Notes under the pieces: model-generated
The model's database searches: none
What the model was told of the DNA's origin: nothing
What the model saw: only the letters and a program-made list of their open reading frames with translations
In this document: piece after piece, positions 52,201-62,834 of the stretch
Position numbering within the stretch: position 1 is the stretch's first letter
Layout: each line of letters begins with the position of its first letter
Assembly: GCF_000419605.1 (NCBI RefSeq)
Contig: NZ_ATTI01000001.1
Coordinates: 1,277,501-1,341,500, forward strand
Reading direction: 5' to 3'
From: Sphingomonas phyllosphaerae 5.2
Lineage (GTDB): Bacteria > Pseudomonadota > Alphaproteobacteria > Sphingomonadales > Sphingomonadaceae
Length of the DNA stretch: 64,000 nucleotides
Translations under genes and position numbers: made by a program

Positions 52201-52668
52201 ATGCTCAAGGATTTCCGGGCGTTCATCGCCCGTGGCAACGTGCTGGACCTCGCGGTCGGCGTCATCATCGGCGGCGCGTTCGCCACGATCACCAAGTCAT
52301 TGACCGACGACATCATCATGCCGGTCGTCGGTGCGATCTTCGGCGGGTTCGACTTCTCCAGCTTCTTCATTCGCCTCGGGCCGGTCCCGGCGGACTTCAA
52401 GGGGTCGCTGGCCAGTTACGCGCAGCTGAAGGCGGCGGGGGTGCCGTTGCTGGGGTATGGCGAGTTCGTGACCGTCGTCATCAACTTCGTGATCCTGGCG
52501 TTCATCGTCTTCCTGCTGATGCGCAGCGTCAACCGGCTGATCGCGACGGTCGAGCGCGAGAAGGCCGCCGGAATCGCCGAGCCCGCCGCCGATCCGGCCG
52601 AGGTGGTGCTGCTGCGCGAGATCCGCGACGCGCTGACAGCGCGCGGGCCGGTCCCGCCGCAGGTCTGA
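52201..52668 (+). CDS. mscL: Large-conductance mechanosensitive channel
   Basis: A 155-residue inner-membrane channel that opens on osmotic downshock. It has the N-terminal amphipathic helix (MLKDFRAFIARGNVLDLAVGVIIGGAFATITKSLTDDIIMPVVG), TM1, a periplasmic loop, TM2 (FVTVVINFVILAFIVFLLMRSVNRL) and a C-terminal helical bundle (VVLLREIRDAL). It is somewhat longer than the 136-residue E. coli protein because of the loop and tail. The ribosome site is weak; the start matches the family. Confidence 0.96.
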   Translation: MLKDFRAFIARGNVLDLAVGVIIGGAFATITKSLTDDIIMPVVGAIFGGFDFSSFFIRLGPVPADFKGSLASYAQLKAAGVPLLGYGEFVTVVINFVILAFIVFLLMRSVNRLIATVEREKAAGIAEPAADPAEVVLLREIRDALTARGPVPPQV

Positions 52669-52687
52669 CGCTCATGAGGAGATAGCC

Positions 52688-52713
52688 GAGGCTCCTGCGC
52701 GGGCAGGGGCCTC
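52688..52713 (+). terminator. Hairpin after mscL
   Basis: GAGGCTCCTGC (52688-52698) pairs with GCAGGGGCCTC (52703-52713) with one wobble and a four-base loop, 20 bases after the mscL stop. The following bases are CT-rich rather than a pure T tract. Confidence 0.5.
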
Positions 52714-52810
52714 GCTCTCGCATGGCTTCCCGCGCGGGTGCCCGATCCTCCAGCGAAGTTGCTGTGTCCGATGCGTGGACATGGGCCAGCCTCCGCCGGG
52801 AGCGTCGGTG

Positions 52811-52850
52811 AAAAAGGAAGGGCCGGAAGGACCGCTCCTTCCGGCCCTTC
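52811..52850 (-). terminator. Rho-independent terminator of the amino-acid permease
   Basis: GAAGGGCCGGAAGGA (52817-52831) pairs perfectly over 15 bp with TCCTTCCGGCCCTTC (52836-52850), with loop CCGC. On the minus strand the stem is followed by CTTTTT (52816-52811), 20 bases downstream of the permease stop. It could also stop readthrough from mscL on the plus strand. Confidence 0.88.
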
Positions 52851-52870
52851 TCTCGTCGGTCGATGCCGGG

Positions 52871-54406
52871 TCAGTATTCCTCGGGAACCTCGACGATGCC
52901 GCGGCCCAGATGGCTGTGGCGGCGGCTGTAGCCGAAGTAGATCAGCAGCCCGAGCGCCCCCCAGACCGGCAGCACCAGCATCGCGGCCGACGGAAGGTTG
53001 AAGAACAGGAACACGCAGCCGGCGATCGTCAGCGGTCCGACCAGCCACAGCGCGGGCGTGCGGAAGCTGCGCGGATGCCCCGGAGCGGTGCGGCGCAGGA
53101 TCATCACCGCAACCGCCACCATCGCGAAGGCGTACAGCGTCCCGGCGTTGGCGATGTCGGCGAGCTGGCCGACCGGCAGGAACGCCGCCGCGAACGCGAC
53201 GCCGACACCGGTCATCATCGTGACGATGTGCGGCGTCTTCCACTTCGGGTGGACGGTCGACAGCCGCTCCGGCAGCAAGCCGTCGCGGCTCATGACGAAG
53301 AAGATGCGCGTCTGGCCGAACATCAGGATCAGGATAACCGAGGGCAGCGCGACGAAGGCGGCAATACCGAGCAGGTTGCCCACCCCCGACCAGCCGATCA
53401 CGCGCAGCACATGGGCCAGCGCCTCACCCGAGCAGACCAGCGCATCCTTGTGCTGCGGCAACGCGCACTGGCGCGCCAGTTCCTCGGACCCGGCGGGGAA
53501 CGGGATGCCGTTCGGCCCGATGATCGGCTGCCCGCCGATCGTGCCGATCGCGCCGGCCGCGACCAGGATGTAGAAGACGGTGCAGAACAGCAGCGACCCG
53601 ATCAGCCCGATCGGCACGTTGCGCTGCGGGTTCTTGGTCTCCTCCGCCGCGGTCGACACCGCATCGAAGCCGACATAGGCGAAGAAGATCGTCGCGGCCG
53701 CGCCGACGGCGCCCACCCCGGTGCCGAACCCGCCGAAGACGCCGGCGGGCAGGAACGGGTTGAAGCGATCGGCGCTGAAATAATCGCTCGGCAGCGTCAA
53801 TGCGACGAACGCGGTCAGCGCCGTCACCTTGATCGCGACCAGCACGGCGTTGACGCGCGCGCTCTCGGTCGTGCCGACCATCAGCAGCCACGTGATGAGC
53901 AGCGCGATGACGATCGCGGGCAGGTTGATGAACCCGCCCGGCGCGCCGCCCAGCGCCAGCGGCGCGGCGGACAGCCATGCCGGCAGATGCACGCCGAGGA
54001 ACTGGTTGAGGATCGTGCCGGTGAAATATCCCGACCAGCCGACCGCGACCGCGCTGGCCGCCACCGCATATTCGAGGATCAGCGCCCAGCCGACCGTCCA
54101 GGCGAGCAACTCGCCCATCGAGGCGTAGGTATAGGTGTAGGCCGATCCCGCCACCGGGATCATCGCCGCGATCTCCGCATAGCAGAGCGCTGCGACGATG
54201 CAGATCGCGCCCGCGATCGCGAACGCCAGCATCAGCCCCGGCCCCGCCTTTTGCGCGCCTGCGGCGGTCAGCACGAAGATGCCCGTGCCGATGACGCAGC
54301 CGATGCCGAACAGCGTCAGTTGGAACCAGCCCAGCGTCCGATGCAGAGATTTCTTCTCAGCGGTGGCGAGGATGGCGTCGAGAGATTTGACGCGCCCGAA
54401 AATCAT
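52871..54406 (-). CDS. APC-family cationic amino-acid permease
   Basis: A 511-residue transporter with about 13 transmembrane segments. The start MIFGRVKSLDAILATAEKKSLHRTLGWFQLTLFGIGCVIGTGIFVLT contains the APC hallmark G-x-G-I-F; other CAT-type motifs are YAEIAAMIPVAGSAYTYTYASMGELLAWTVGW and FFAYVGFDAVSTAAEETKNPQRNVPIGLIGSL. It probably exchanges or imports amino acids across the inner membrane; the specificity is not fixed by sequence. It is monocistronic with a strong terminator. Confidence 0.93.
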   Translation of the reverse strand: MIFGRVKSLDAILATAEKKSLHRTLGWFQLTLFGIGCVIGTGIFVLTAAGAQKAGPGLMLAFAIAGAICIVAALCYAEIAAMIPVAGSAYTYTYASMGELLAWTVGWALILEYAVAASAVAVGWSGYFTGTILNQFLGVHLPAWLSAAPLALGGAPGGFINLPAIVIALLITWLLMVGTTESARVNAVLVAIKVTALTAFVALTLPSDYFSADRFNPFLPAGVFGGFGTGVGAVGAAATIFFAYVGFDAVSTAAEETKNPQRNVPIGLIGSLLFCTVFYILVAAGAIGTIGGQPIIGPNGIPFPAGSEELARQCALPQHKDALVCSGEALAHVLRVIGWSGVGNLLGIAAFVALPSVILILMFGQTRIFFVMSRDGLLPERLSTVHPKWKTPHIVTMMTGVGVAFAAAFLPVGQLADIANAGTLYAFAMVAVAVMILRRTAPGHPRSFRTPALWLVGPLTIAGCVFLFFNLPSAAMLVLPVWGALGLLIYFGYSRRHSHLGRGIVEVPEEY

Positions 54407-54494
54407 GTAGCTCGTAGCCCCTGGAAGATCTGATTGGGGTGGAGCCTAGCGGCGGATCGCGGACGCGCAATAGTGTTGCGTTACGATGACCGTA

Positions 54495-54887
54495 TCATTC
54501 GCGACCATCGTTCTCGATAAGCATCGGGCCGAGCGCGCGACCGCCCATGATGTGGACGTGCAGGTGCGGCACCTCCTGGTGCGAATCGAGTCCGGTGTTG
54601 GCGATCAGGCGATAGCCGCCGGCGACCAGCCCGGCGTCGCGCGCCGCCTGCCCGATCGCGCGTGTGAAGCTGACGATCTCCGTCTCCGTGGCATTTGCGG
54701 AGAAATCGTCCCAGCTGACGTACGATCCGCGTGGCACCGCCAGCAGGTGCGTCGGCGCCCACGGCGCGATGTCGTGGAAGACGATCGTGTGATCATCCTC
54801 ATAGACGCGCCGCGACGGGATCTCGCCACGCAGCAGCTTCGCGAAGATATTCGCATCGTCATACGGGCGGGTGGCGTCGACGCTCAT
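54495..54887 (-). CDS. HIT-family nucleotide hydrolase
   Basis: A 130-residue histidine-triad protein with the motif HLHVHI (His108, His110, His112) and the typical IFAKLLRGEIPSRRVYEDDHTIVFHDI start and APTHLLAVPRGSYVS core. Members cleave phosphoramidates and dinucleoside phosphates such as AMP-lysine analogues. The ATG at 54887 lies 10 bases after the hisE stop, so it is the last gene of the histidine operon, a placement often seen in Alphaproteobacteria. Confidence 0.93.
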   Translation of the reverse strand: MSVDATRPYDDANIFAKLLRGEIPSRRVYEDDHTIVFHDIAPWAPTHLLAVPRGSYVSWDDFSANATETEIVSFTRAIGQAARDAGLVAGGYRLIANTGLDSHQEVPHLHVHIMGGRALGPMLIENDGRE

Positions 54888-54897
54888 GCGCTTTTCC

Positions 54898-55245
54898 TCA
54901 TTCGGCGCGAAAAGAGAGGGGGATCGGTCCGCGGGCCGCCTTCTCGTCATGCCCGCTGGTCCCCTCGCGCTGCGCCAGTTCGGCGCGCACATCGTCCAGC
55001 GTCAGTCCGGCGTCGGCGAGCAGCACGAACAGGTGATAGAGCAGGTCCGCCGCCTCGGGCACGATCGCGCGCGCGTTCTGTCCCATTGCGGCGATGACGG
55101 TTTCGGTCGCCTCCTCGCCCAGCTTCTGCGCGATCCGCCCGCGCCCGCGCGCGAACAGCGATGCGGTATAGGAGCCATCGGCGTCGGCGCCCTTGCGCGA
55201 GGCGATCGTCGCGAAGAGCCGGTCGAGCGTGTCGGTCGAGGTCAT
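54898..55245 (-). CDS. hisE: Phosphoribosyl-ATP pyrophosphatase
   Basis: A 115-residue enzyme for the second step of histidine synthesis, hydrolysing PR-ATP to PR-AMP. The MazG-like all-alpha fold shows GSYTASLFARGRGRIAQKLGEEATETVIAAM and EAADLLYHLFVLLADAGLTLDDV. The ATG at 55245 gives the family start; a longer frame runs antisense through hisF. It lies 32 bases downstream of hisF. Confidence 0.95.
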   Translation of the reverse strand: MTSTDTLDRLFATIASRKGADADGSYTASLFARGRGRIAQKLGEEATETVIAAMGQNARAIVPEAADLLYHLFVLLADAGLTLDDVRAELAQREGTSGHDEKAARGPIPLSFRAE

Positions 55246-55277
55246 GTGTGCCGGGGTGCCGTTTGCGCCGCGTGCGG

Positions 55278-56051
55278 TCAATGGGGGAGCAGCGGGGCGC
55301 GCACCGGTACGCCGGCGGCGGCAAGCGCAGCATGCGCATCGGCGATCGTCGCCTGTCCGAAATGGAAGATCGATGCCGCCAGCACCGCCGAGGCGTGCCC
55401 TTCGGTGACCCCCGCAACCAGATCGTCGAGTGAGCCGACCCCGCCGCTGGCCACCACCGGCACCGCAGTGCGGTCGGCGATCGCGCGGACCAGCGCGAGG
55501 TCGTAGCCGTCGCGGGTGCCGTCGCGGTCCATCGAGGTGACCAGCAACTCGCCCGCCCCGAGTTCGGCGAGGTGCAAAGCGTGCGCGACCGCATCGATTC
55601 CGGTCGCGCGGCGCCCGCCGTGGGTGAACACTTCCCAACCGTCGCCGCTGCGTCGTGCATCGACGCTGGCGACGCAGCATTGGCTGCCGAATCGCTCGGC
55701 GATGTCGGCGACGATTTCGGGCCGCGCGACGGCAGCGGAATTGACCGCGATCTTGTCCGCGCCCGCCAGCAGCAGCGCGCGCGCATCCTCCGCGCTGCGT
55801 ACCCCGCCACCGACCGTCAGCGGCATGAAACAGACCGCGGCGGTGCGGCGCACCACGTCGAGCATCGTGCCGCGCGCCTCGTGGCTGGCGGTGATGTCGA
55901 GGAAGCAAAGCTCGTCGGCGCCGGCCGCGTCATAGGCACGTGCCTGTTCGACGGGGTCGCCCGCATCGATCAGGTCGACGAAGTTGACGCCTTTGACGAC
56001 GCGCCCACCGGCGACATCGAGGCAGGGGATCACGCGCGCTCTGACGGTCAT
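55278..56051 (-). CDS. hisF: Imidazole glycerol phosphate synthase, cyclase subunit
   Basis: A 257-residue (beta-alpha)8 barrel which, with HisH, turns PRFAR and ammonia into IGP and AICAR. The catalytic Asp12 is in [15 protein letters not shown]; the second Asp is in [13 protein letters not shown]; phosphate-binding loops are [11 protein letters not shown] and [11 protein letters not shown]. The ATG at 56051 gives the universal start [12 protein letters not shown]. It follows the SBF symporter gene by 7 bases. Confidence 0.97.
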   Translation of the reverse strand: MTVRARVIPCLDVAGGRVVKGVNFVDLIDAGDPVEQARAYDAAGADELCFLDITASHEARGTMLDVVRRTAAVCFMPLTVGGGVRSAEDARALLLAGADKIAVNSAAVARPEIVADIAERFGSQCCVASVDARRSGDGWEVFTHGGRRATGIDAVAHALHLAELGAGELLVTSMDRDGTRDGYDLALVRAIADRTAVPVVASGGVGSLDDLVAGVTEGHASAVLAASIFHFGQATIADAHAALAAAGVPVRAPLLPH

Positions 56052-56058
56052 GCGCGGC

Positions 56059-57129
56059 TCATGCCCGGCGCGCGGGCGGGGGGCAAGGCGGCGCGTCGTC
56101 GGACGGCACGTGGCGCGGATCATCGGCATAGCGCCGCGCCAGCCCGGCGCACACGAACAATTGCACCTGGTGGAAGATCATCAACGGCAGGACGATCAGT
56201 CCGACGGCGTGCGACGGAAAGAGGATAGCCGCCATCGGAATGCCGCTGGCCATGCTCTTCTTCGAGCCGCAGAAGACGGTCGCGATCTCATCGGCCACGG
56301 CAAACCCCATCGCGCGCGAGGCCAGCGTCGTGGCGACCAGCACGACCGCGAGGATCGCCAGCGACAGCGCCAGGATCGCGGCAAGCGTGAGCGGCGACAG
56401 CTGCGTCCACAGCCCGGCGACGACGCCCGCGCCGAACGCGGCGTAGACGACGACCAGCACCGATCCGCGATCGACGACGCTGGTCAGCGTCGGATGCGCC
56501 AGCAGCCAGCCCTGCGCCCACGGCCGGATCGCCTGGCCGGCGATGAACGGCAGCAGGATCTGCAACGCGATGTCGCGCACCGCCTCCAGCGATAGCCCGC
56601 CGGTCGCGCGCGTCAGCAGCTGCGCGACCAGCAGCGGAGTCAGCACCACGCCGACGAGGTTCGAGAGCGACGCGCTGCACAGCGCCGCGGGCACGTTGCC
56701 GCGCGCGATCGAGGTGAACGCGATCGAGGATTGCACCGTCGAGGGCAGCAGGCAAAGATACAGCAGTCCGGTGACGACCTCGCCCGGCAGCCAGCTGCGC
56801 GTCGCAGCCGCGACGCCGAGGCCGAGCAACGGAAAGAGCATGAAGGTACTGACGAACACGAGCAGCTGGAGCCGCCAGTGCGCCAGCCCCGCCCAGATCG
56901 CCTGCGGGGCGAGCCGCGCGCCGTAAAGCAGGAACAGCAGCGCGACCGCGACCGTGGTGCCGTGTTCGACCCACGTTGCCGCGGCTCCGCGCGCCGGCAG
57001 GATGGCGGCGAGAGCGACCGTCGCGATCAGCAGCAGCAGGAAGCGATCGGCGCGGGCGAGCAGCCGCCGCAGCTTCCCGGGCGGGCGTGCGGGATCAGGG
57101 CCCGGGGTGGAGGCGGGGGCGATGCTCAG
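56059..57129 (-). CDS. Bile acid:sodium symporter (SBF-like) family protein, CTG start
   Basis: A 356-residue membrane protein with about 9-10 transmembrane segments ([81 protein letters not shown]). It resembles the SBF-like branch of bile acid:sodium symporters. The only standard in-frame start is GTG 56859, which would delete three conserved segments. Upstream the frame is open to a CTG at 57127-57129 that overlaps the TGA of hisA, the position where an ATGA junction would be expected. I therefore infer CTG initiation coupled to hisA. Insertion of a transporter into the his operon is unusual; the substrate is unknown. Confidence 0.8.
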   Translation of the reverse strand: MSIAPASTPGPDPARPPGKLRRLLARADRFLLLLIATVALAAILPARGAAATWVEHGTTVAVALLFLLYGARLAPQAIWAGLAHWRLQLLVFVSTFMLFPLLGLGVAAATRSWLPGEVVTGLLYLCLLPSTVQSSIAFTSIARGNVPAALCSASLSNLVGVVLTPLLVAQLLTRATGGLSLEAVRDIALQILLPFIAGQAIRPWAQGWLLAHPTLTSVVDRGSVLVVVYAAFGAGVVAGLWTQLSPLTLAAILALSLAILAVVLVATTLASRAMGFAVADEIATVFCGSKKSMASGIPMAAILFPSHAVGLIVLPLMIFHQVQLFVCAGLARRYADDPRHVPSDDAPPCPPPARRA

Positions 57130-57860
57130 TTCCCCGCCACCCGCAGCGCCTCGGCCAGATCGAGCCGGCCATCGTAGAGCGCGCGGCCGGTGATGACCCC
57201 CTCGACCCCGTCGACCGAATGACCGGCGAGCGCGTGGATGTCGTCGATCCCGGCGACCCCGCCGCTGGCGATCACCGGGATGCGAACCGCCCGCGCCAGC
57301 GCGACGGTCGCATCGACGTTGCAGCCCTTGAGCAATCCGTCACGCCCGACGTCGGTGAACAGCAACGCGGCGACGCCGGCATCCTCGAAGCGGCGCGCGA
57401 GATCGGCGACCGGGGTGGTGGACACCTCCGCCCATCCCTTGGTCGCGACCATTCCGTCGCGCGCATCGACTGCGACGACGATCCGTTCCGGGTAGGCGGC
57501 GGCCATGTCGCGGACGAATTGCGGCTGTTCGAGCGCGGCCGTGCCGATCACGACGCGCGCGACGCCCAGCGCCAGCCACGCCGCGACCGCTTCCGGAGTG
57601 CGGATCCCGCCGCCGAGCTGGACGCGACCTGGAAAGGCTGTGACGATGCCGCGCACCGCGTCGCCGTTGACGCTCTCGCCCGCGAACGCGCCGTCGAGGT
57701 CGACGACATGGAGGTGCGTCGCCCCCGCCGCCGCGAAGGCGCGCGCCTGCGCCGCGGGATCGTCGCCGTAGACGGTGGCGCGCGCCATGTCGCCTTCGGC
57801 GAGGCGGACGACCTGACCCTGCTTCAGGTCGATGGCGGGGAAGACGATCAGGGGCGCCAT
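57126..57860 (-). CDS. hisA: ProFAR isomerase
   Basis: A 244-residue (beta-alpha)8 barrel that isomerises ProFAR to PRFAR in histidine synthesis. The start MAPLIVFPAIDLKQGQVVRLAEGDM has the catalytic Asp in AIDLK; the second acid is in LFTDVGRDGLLKGCN; phosphate loops are LGGGIRTPEAV and ASGGVAGIDDI. The ATG at 57860 overlaps the hisH 3' end by 13 bp. The TGA at 57126-57128 overlaps the CTG start of the symporter gene. Confidence 0.97.
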   Translation of the reverse strand: MAPLIVFPAIDLKQGQVVRLAEGDMARATVYGDDPAAQARAFAAAGATHLHVVDLDGAFAGESVNGDAVRGIVTAFPGRVQLGGGIRTPEAVAAWLALGVARVVIGTAALEQPQFVRDMAAAYPERIVVAVDARDGMVATKGWAEVSTTPVADLARRFEDAGVAALLFTDVGRDGLLKGCNVDATVALARAVRIPVIASGGVAGIDDIHALAGHSVDGVEGVITGRALYDGRLDLAEALRVAGN

Positions 57861-58453
57861 GCAAGGAACCTTTCGAGCAGCGCAAGGCCGTAGCGCTGGC
57901 TCTTTTCGGGGTGGAACTGCACGCCGAGCACCGTGTCGCGGGCGACCGCGGCGGTGACCGGCCCGGCGTGGTCGGTGGTGGCGACCACGCCATCGCCGGT
58001 GAAGGCATAGCTGTGGAGAAAATAGGCCTCGCCGGGCACGATCAGCGCATGGGCGGCGCCGGGCACGACGTCGTTCCAGCCCATGTGCGGCACCTTCGCG
58101 TCGCTGCCGGCCGGATCGATGCGGCGCACGGTGCCCGCGATCCAGCCGAGCCCGCGATGGATGCCGAGCTCCTCGCCGGTCTCGGCCAGCAACTGCATCC
58201 CCACGCAGATGCCCAGGAACGGCGCCGCCTGCCGCAGCACGCGCTCTTCCAGCGCGGCGACCATGCCGGGGATCGCCCGCAGGCTCGCCGCGCAGGCACC
58301 GAAGGCGCCGACGCCGGGCAGGACGATGCGATCGGCGTGCAGCACGGTCTCGGGATCGGCGGTGACGGTCAGGTCGGCACAGCCCGCGGCGCGCAACGCA
58401 TTCTCGACCGAGTGGAGGTTGCCGGCCTGATAGTCGATCAGCGCCAGCGTCAT
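57848..58453 (-). CDS. hisH: Imidazole glycerol phosphate synthase, glutaminase subunit
   Basis: A 201-residue class I glutamine amidotransferase that feeds ammonia to HisF. The start is [20 protein letters not shown]; the nucleophile Cys83 is in FLGICVGMQLL; the His/Glu pair is in VLGVQFHPEKSQRYG. The ATG at 58453 overlaps the stop of the YciI gene (ATGA at 58450-58453). The length is normal. Confidence 0.97.
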   Translation of the reverse strand: MTLALIDYQAGNLHSVENALRAAGCADLTVTADPETVLHADRIVLPGVGAFGACAASLRAIPGMVAALEERVLRQAAPFLGICVGMQLLAETGEELGIHRGLGWIAGTVRRIDPAGSDAKVPHMGWNDVVPGAAHALIVPGEAYFLHSYAFTGDGVVATTDHAGPVTAAVARDTVLGVQFHPEKSQRYGLALLERFLAWRP

Positions 58454-58761
58454 GACAGCCAGTCGTGCAGCGGGGTGGCCGCGAAGCTGGCGCTGAACGG
58501 CACGACCTCGAACGTGGCGACCCCGCTGGCGACGAAGGGATCGGTCGCCATGACCGCATCCACCGCGGCGCGGGCGCCACGCATCACGATCACCCCGCCA
58601 CTGCGCGGCTGGCGGCGGCCGGCGATCAGGAACACACCTTCCGCAAACCCCTGCTCGAGCCACGCGACATGCGCGGCCAGCTGCGCATCCACCTCGTCGA
58701 GCGGGCGGACGTAGCTGAGCAGCACGGCGCACATGTCGCCGGAGGTGCGGAACGTGCTCAT
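58450..58761 (-). CDS. YciI-like protein
   Basis: A 103-residue dimeric alpha/beta ferredoxin-like protein of the YCII family: [53 protein letters not shown], then [21 protein letters not shown]. YciI proteins have a conserved His/Asp pair and unclear hydrolase or dehalogenase-like activity. It is coupled on both sides by ATGA overlaps with hisB and hisH. Its role in the his operon is unknown. Confidence 0.9.
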   Translation of the reverse strand: MSTFRTSGDMCAVLLSYVRPLDEVDAQLAAHVAWLEQGFAEGVFLIAGRRQPRSGGVIVMRGARAAVDAVMATDPFVASGVATFEVVPFSASFAATPLHDWLS

Positions 58762-59345
58762 AATGTGCCCTTCGTCGACGGGATCGCATCGGCCTTCCGC
58801 GGGTCGATCTCGACCGCGGTGCGCAAGGCGCGCGCCAGGCCCTTGAACATGCTTTCGGCGATATGGTGGTTGTTGTCGCCGTACAGCGTCTCGACGTGCA
58901 GGGTGATGCCCGCGTTCTGCGCGAAGCTGTGGAAGAAATGCTGGAACATTTCCGTGTCCATGCCGCCGAGCCGCGCCTGCGAGAAGCGCGAGCGCCAGAC
59001 GAGCCACGGCCGGCCCGAGATGTCGAGCGCGACCCGCGTCAGCGTTTCGTCCATCGGGCTGAGCGCGTCGCCGTAGCGGCGGATGCCGCGCTTGTCGCCC
59101 AGCGCCTGCGCCACCGCGCTGCCCAGCGCCAGCGCGGTATCCTCGACCGTGTGATGCTCGTCGATGTGCAGGTCGCCGTCGCAGCGGACGTGCAGGTCGA
59201 TCAGGCCGTGCCGCGAGAGTTGTTCGAGCATGTGATCGAAGAAACCGACGCCGGTCTTCACGTCGTAGGTCCCGGTCCCGTCGAGGTTGACGGTGACGGC
59301 GACCTTGGTCTCGGTCGTGTCGCGGCGGATCGTGGCGGTGCGCAT
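58758..59345 (-). CDS. hisB: Imidazoleglycerol-phosphate dehydratase
   Basis: A 195-residue enzyme for the sixth step of histidine synthesis. It is monofunctional, with no phosphatase domain. The Mn-binding motifs are [35 protein letters not shown] and [13 protein letters not shown]. The ATG at 59345 gives the start [12 protein letters not shown]; the frame extends upstream into the gap to sspB. It is the first gene of the his operon and diverges from sspB. Confidence 0.97.
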   Translation of the reverse strand: MRTATIRRDTTETKVAVTVNLDGTGTYDVKTGVGFFDHMLEQLSRHGLIDLHVRCDGDLHIDEHHTVEDTALALGSAVAQALGDKRGIRRYGDALSPMDETLTRVALDISGRPWLVWRSRFSQARLGGMDTEMFQHFFHSFAQNAGITLHVETLYGDNNHHIAESMFKGLARALRTAVEIDPRKADAIPSTKGTL

Positions 59346-59428
59346 CCGTCGTCCATAACGTGGCGGACGCCCCAGGCAACCTTGCCAAGCGACCTTGACC
59401 GCACCGCCCGGCGCGCTACCCATGGCGC

Positions 59429-59914
59429 ATGAGCGATATGCTGCCCGACAGCCTGATCCCCTATGATGACATCGTGCAGGAAGCCCTGCGCGCGGTCGTG
59501 GGGCGCGTGCTGGGAACCGTGGCCGAGTCGGGCGGGCTGCCGGGCGACCACCACTTCTACATAACCTTCAAGACGCAGGCGCCGGGGGTCGACATTCCGC
59601 AACGGCTGATCGAGCGTTTCCCGGACGAGATGACGATCGTCCTCCAGAACCGCTTCTGGGACCTGACGGTCGACCAGGAGCGTTTTTCGGTAGGGCTCAG
59701 CTTCAACCAGGTGTCGTCGAAGCTGGTCATTCCCTATTCGGCGATCACCGGCTTCCACGATCCGACGGTCAATTTCGAACTGCGCTTCCAGGCGCAGGAA
59801 GGGCCGGGCGATGGCCCCGGCGGACACGATCCGGCGGAAAACGACGGCCCGACGGTTACCCCGGTCGAGGACGGGTCGAACGTCGTCGCGGTGGATTTCA
59901 AGAGGAAGAAGTGA
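59429..59914 (+). CDS. sspB: SspB-family ClpXP adaptor
   Basis: A 161-residue protein of the alphaproteobacterial SspB family that tethers ssrA-tagged and other substrates to ClpXP. It shows [62 protein letters not shown] and [31 protein letters not shown], with a disordered acidic linker and a C-terminal [10 protein letters not shown], the ClpX-binding XB-type tail. It is divergent from hisB. Confidence 0.93.
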   Translation: MSDMLPDSLIPYDDIVQEALRAVVGRVLGTVAESGGLPGDHHFYITFKTQAPGVDIPQRLIERFPDEMTIVLQNRFWDLTVDQERFSVGLSFNQVSSKLVIPYSAITGFHDPTVNFELRFQAQEGPGDGPGGHDPAENDGPTVTPVEDGSNVVAVDFKRKK

Positions 59915-60017
59915 CGATGCGAGCGGCGCCGGCACGGTTCGCCGTGTCCGACGTCACGGGGCCTGCCCGCGTGACGTGCCCGCGCGTCCGCACCACGGTG
60001 GCGAATCGGCAAGCGGC

Positions 60018-60431
60018 ATGATCGAGACCATCCAGACGCCCGGCGACGAGGAACTCGCCGCGATCCTCGCGCCGCTCGCTGCGCATAACGACGCCGCGGC
60101 CGGCCCGACCGAGCGGCACAAGGTGGCGATCGTGACTCGCGACGCGGACGGCGCGATCGTCGGTGGCGTGTGGGCCGAGGCGAGCTATCGCTGGCTGTTC
60201 GTCAAATATCTCGCGCTGCCGCCGCAAGCGCGCGGCCACGGCCAGGGTCGTGCGCTGATGCTGGCAGCCGAGGAAGAAGCGCGGCGGCTGGATTGCATCG
60301 GCATCTGGCTCGATACCTTCAGTTTTCAGGCGCGCGGCTTCTACGAGAAGCTCGGCTATGGCGTGTTCGGCCAGATCGACGACTATCCGCCGGGCGAGGC
60401 GCGGTTCTTCCTCTCGAAACGGATCGGCTAG
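60018..60431 (+). CDS. GNAT-family N-acetyltransferase
   Basis: A 137-residue acetyltransferase. The acetyl-CoA binding motif A is VKYLALPPQARGHGQGRALMLAAEEEA (R/Q-x-x-G-x-G/A), motif B is GIWLDTFSFQARGFYEKLGYGVFGQIDDYP, and the end is RFFLSKRI. The substrate is unknown. The ATG at 60018 is preferred over in-frame positions that overlap sspB. It is probably in the sspB transcript; a 103-bp gap separates them. Confidence 0.88.
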   Translation: MIETIQTPGDEELAAILAPLAAHNDAAAGPTERHKVAIVTRDADGAIVGGVWAEASYRWLFVKYLALPPQARGHGQGRALMLAAEEEARRLDCIGIWLDTFSFQARGFYEKLGYGVFGQIDDYPPGEARFFLSKRIG

Positions 60432-60747
60432 GCTGGTCGGTGGTCAGCGGCGTGCACGGGGGTGTGCGACGTCGGGTAGCCGCGAAGGAAAGCCGGTCTG
60501 GCACCTGGCGTCAGGGCGGGATGGGTGAATTGCTCGTCGTCAGGTCGCAGCGAAACGCAGCGATCATCGCCATCAAGCCTCGTCCCGATCCGTCCGTTCG
60601 ATGATAGTGGAGCCGCTCGGTCCTTCGCGCATCGATCGCGCTCGCGATTTTCAGCGACGACGGCAGAGCCGCGACCGCGGATCGAAAAGTCGGATCGGAG
60701 AGGGCTGGACGTGGACCTGACCGTACACCGGCGCGGAGGCGATCGGT
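60432..60747. other. Gene-free stretch
   Basis: About 315 bp between the convergent GNAT gene and the exported protein. Open frames are short or arginine-rich shadows, with no ribosome sites. I see no clear RNA gene or repeat. Confidence 0.3.
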
Positions 60748-61326
60748 TCATGGTTGCGTGGCGCGCGGGCCGTCGCTCGGCACCGGGCAGGTATAAGCAA
60801 CCCGGTAGGGACGCCCCCAGCAGCGCAGGAGGCCATCGAGGACCTGAACGTTCGGCGGCCAGCGGACTGCGGCCGGCTTGCCGTCCGCCCCCACCGGCGC
60901 GAAGCCGGCGGGACGGGGCAGTACCGCCAGGCGGTCGCGTGCCGTCTGCAGCGCGGCGCGGTCGGCATTCAGAAAGGCGATGCTGCCGTCGACATACAGG
61001 TTCCAGCCGAGTCCGGGATCTTCCAGCGGCGGATCGTAGCTTTGCCGGAACAGCGCGACGGCCTGCCCGGTCTGGCCGATGTTCGCACGTAGCTGTCCCT
61101 CGTGCCACGTCAGGATGCGGCTGTCGGTGCGATGCCGATTCCGCCAGTCGCGGATGAGGTCCGCAGCTTCCCGCTCGCACCCTCGTGTGCTCAGCTCGCG
61201 CCAGCCGCCCGCCATGTCCTGATCGAAGCGATCCTGCGGCAGGTCCATGATCGCGGCGCGGTCGGATCGGCAATCCGGCACGGCGGCCCCGGCGGTCAGC
61301 AGGAGAAGGGCGGCGAGGATGATCAT
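60748..61326 (-). CDS. Exported hypothetical protein (TPR-like)
   Basis: A 192-residue protein with a short signal peptide (MIILAALLLLTAGAAV). The mature part has a tetratricopeptide-like rhythm: WRELSTRGCEREAADLIRDWR, ILTWHEGQLRANIGQTGQAVALFRQSYDPP and the late FLNADRAALQTARDRLAVL. The length fits small periplasmic TPR proteins. The family is not certain. It is divergent from fumC with 56 bp between starts. Confidence 0.72.
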   Translation of the reverse strand: MIILAALLLLTAGAAVPDCRSDRAAIMDLPQDRFDQDMAGGWRELSTRGCEREAADLIRDWRNRHRTDSRILTWHEGQLRANIGQTGQAVALFRQSYDPPLEDPGLGWNLYVDGSIAFLNADRAALQTARDRLAVLPRPAGFAPVGADGKPAAVRWPPNVQVLDGLLRCWGRPYRVAYTCPVPSDGPRATQP

Positions 61327-61382
61327 GGGCGCTCCGTGGCTCCGGTCGTGCAACAACATCGCACAGTGCGAGTTGCCCTGCC

Positions 61383-62777
<1,395 letters not shown>

Positions 62778-62834
62778 CCGGAACCGCAGCGCCGGCCCGG
62801 CATTGTTGATCCGTAACAAACAGGGGTTTCCAAC

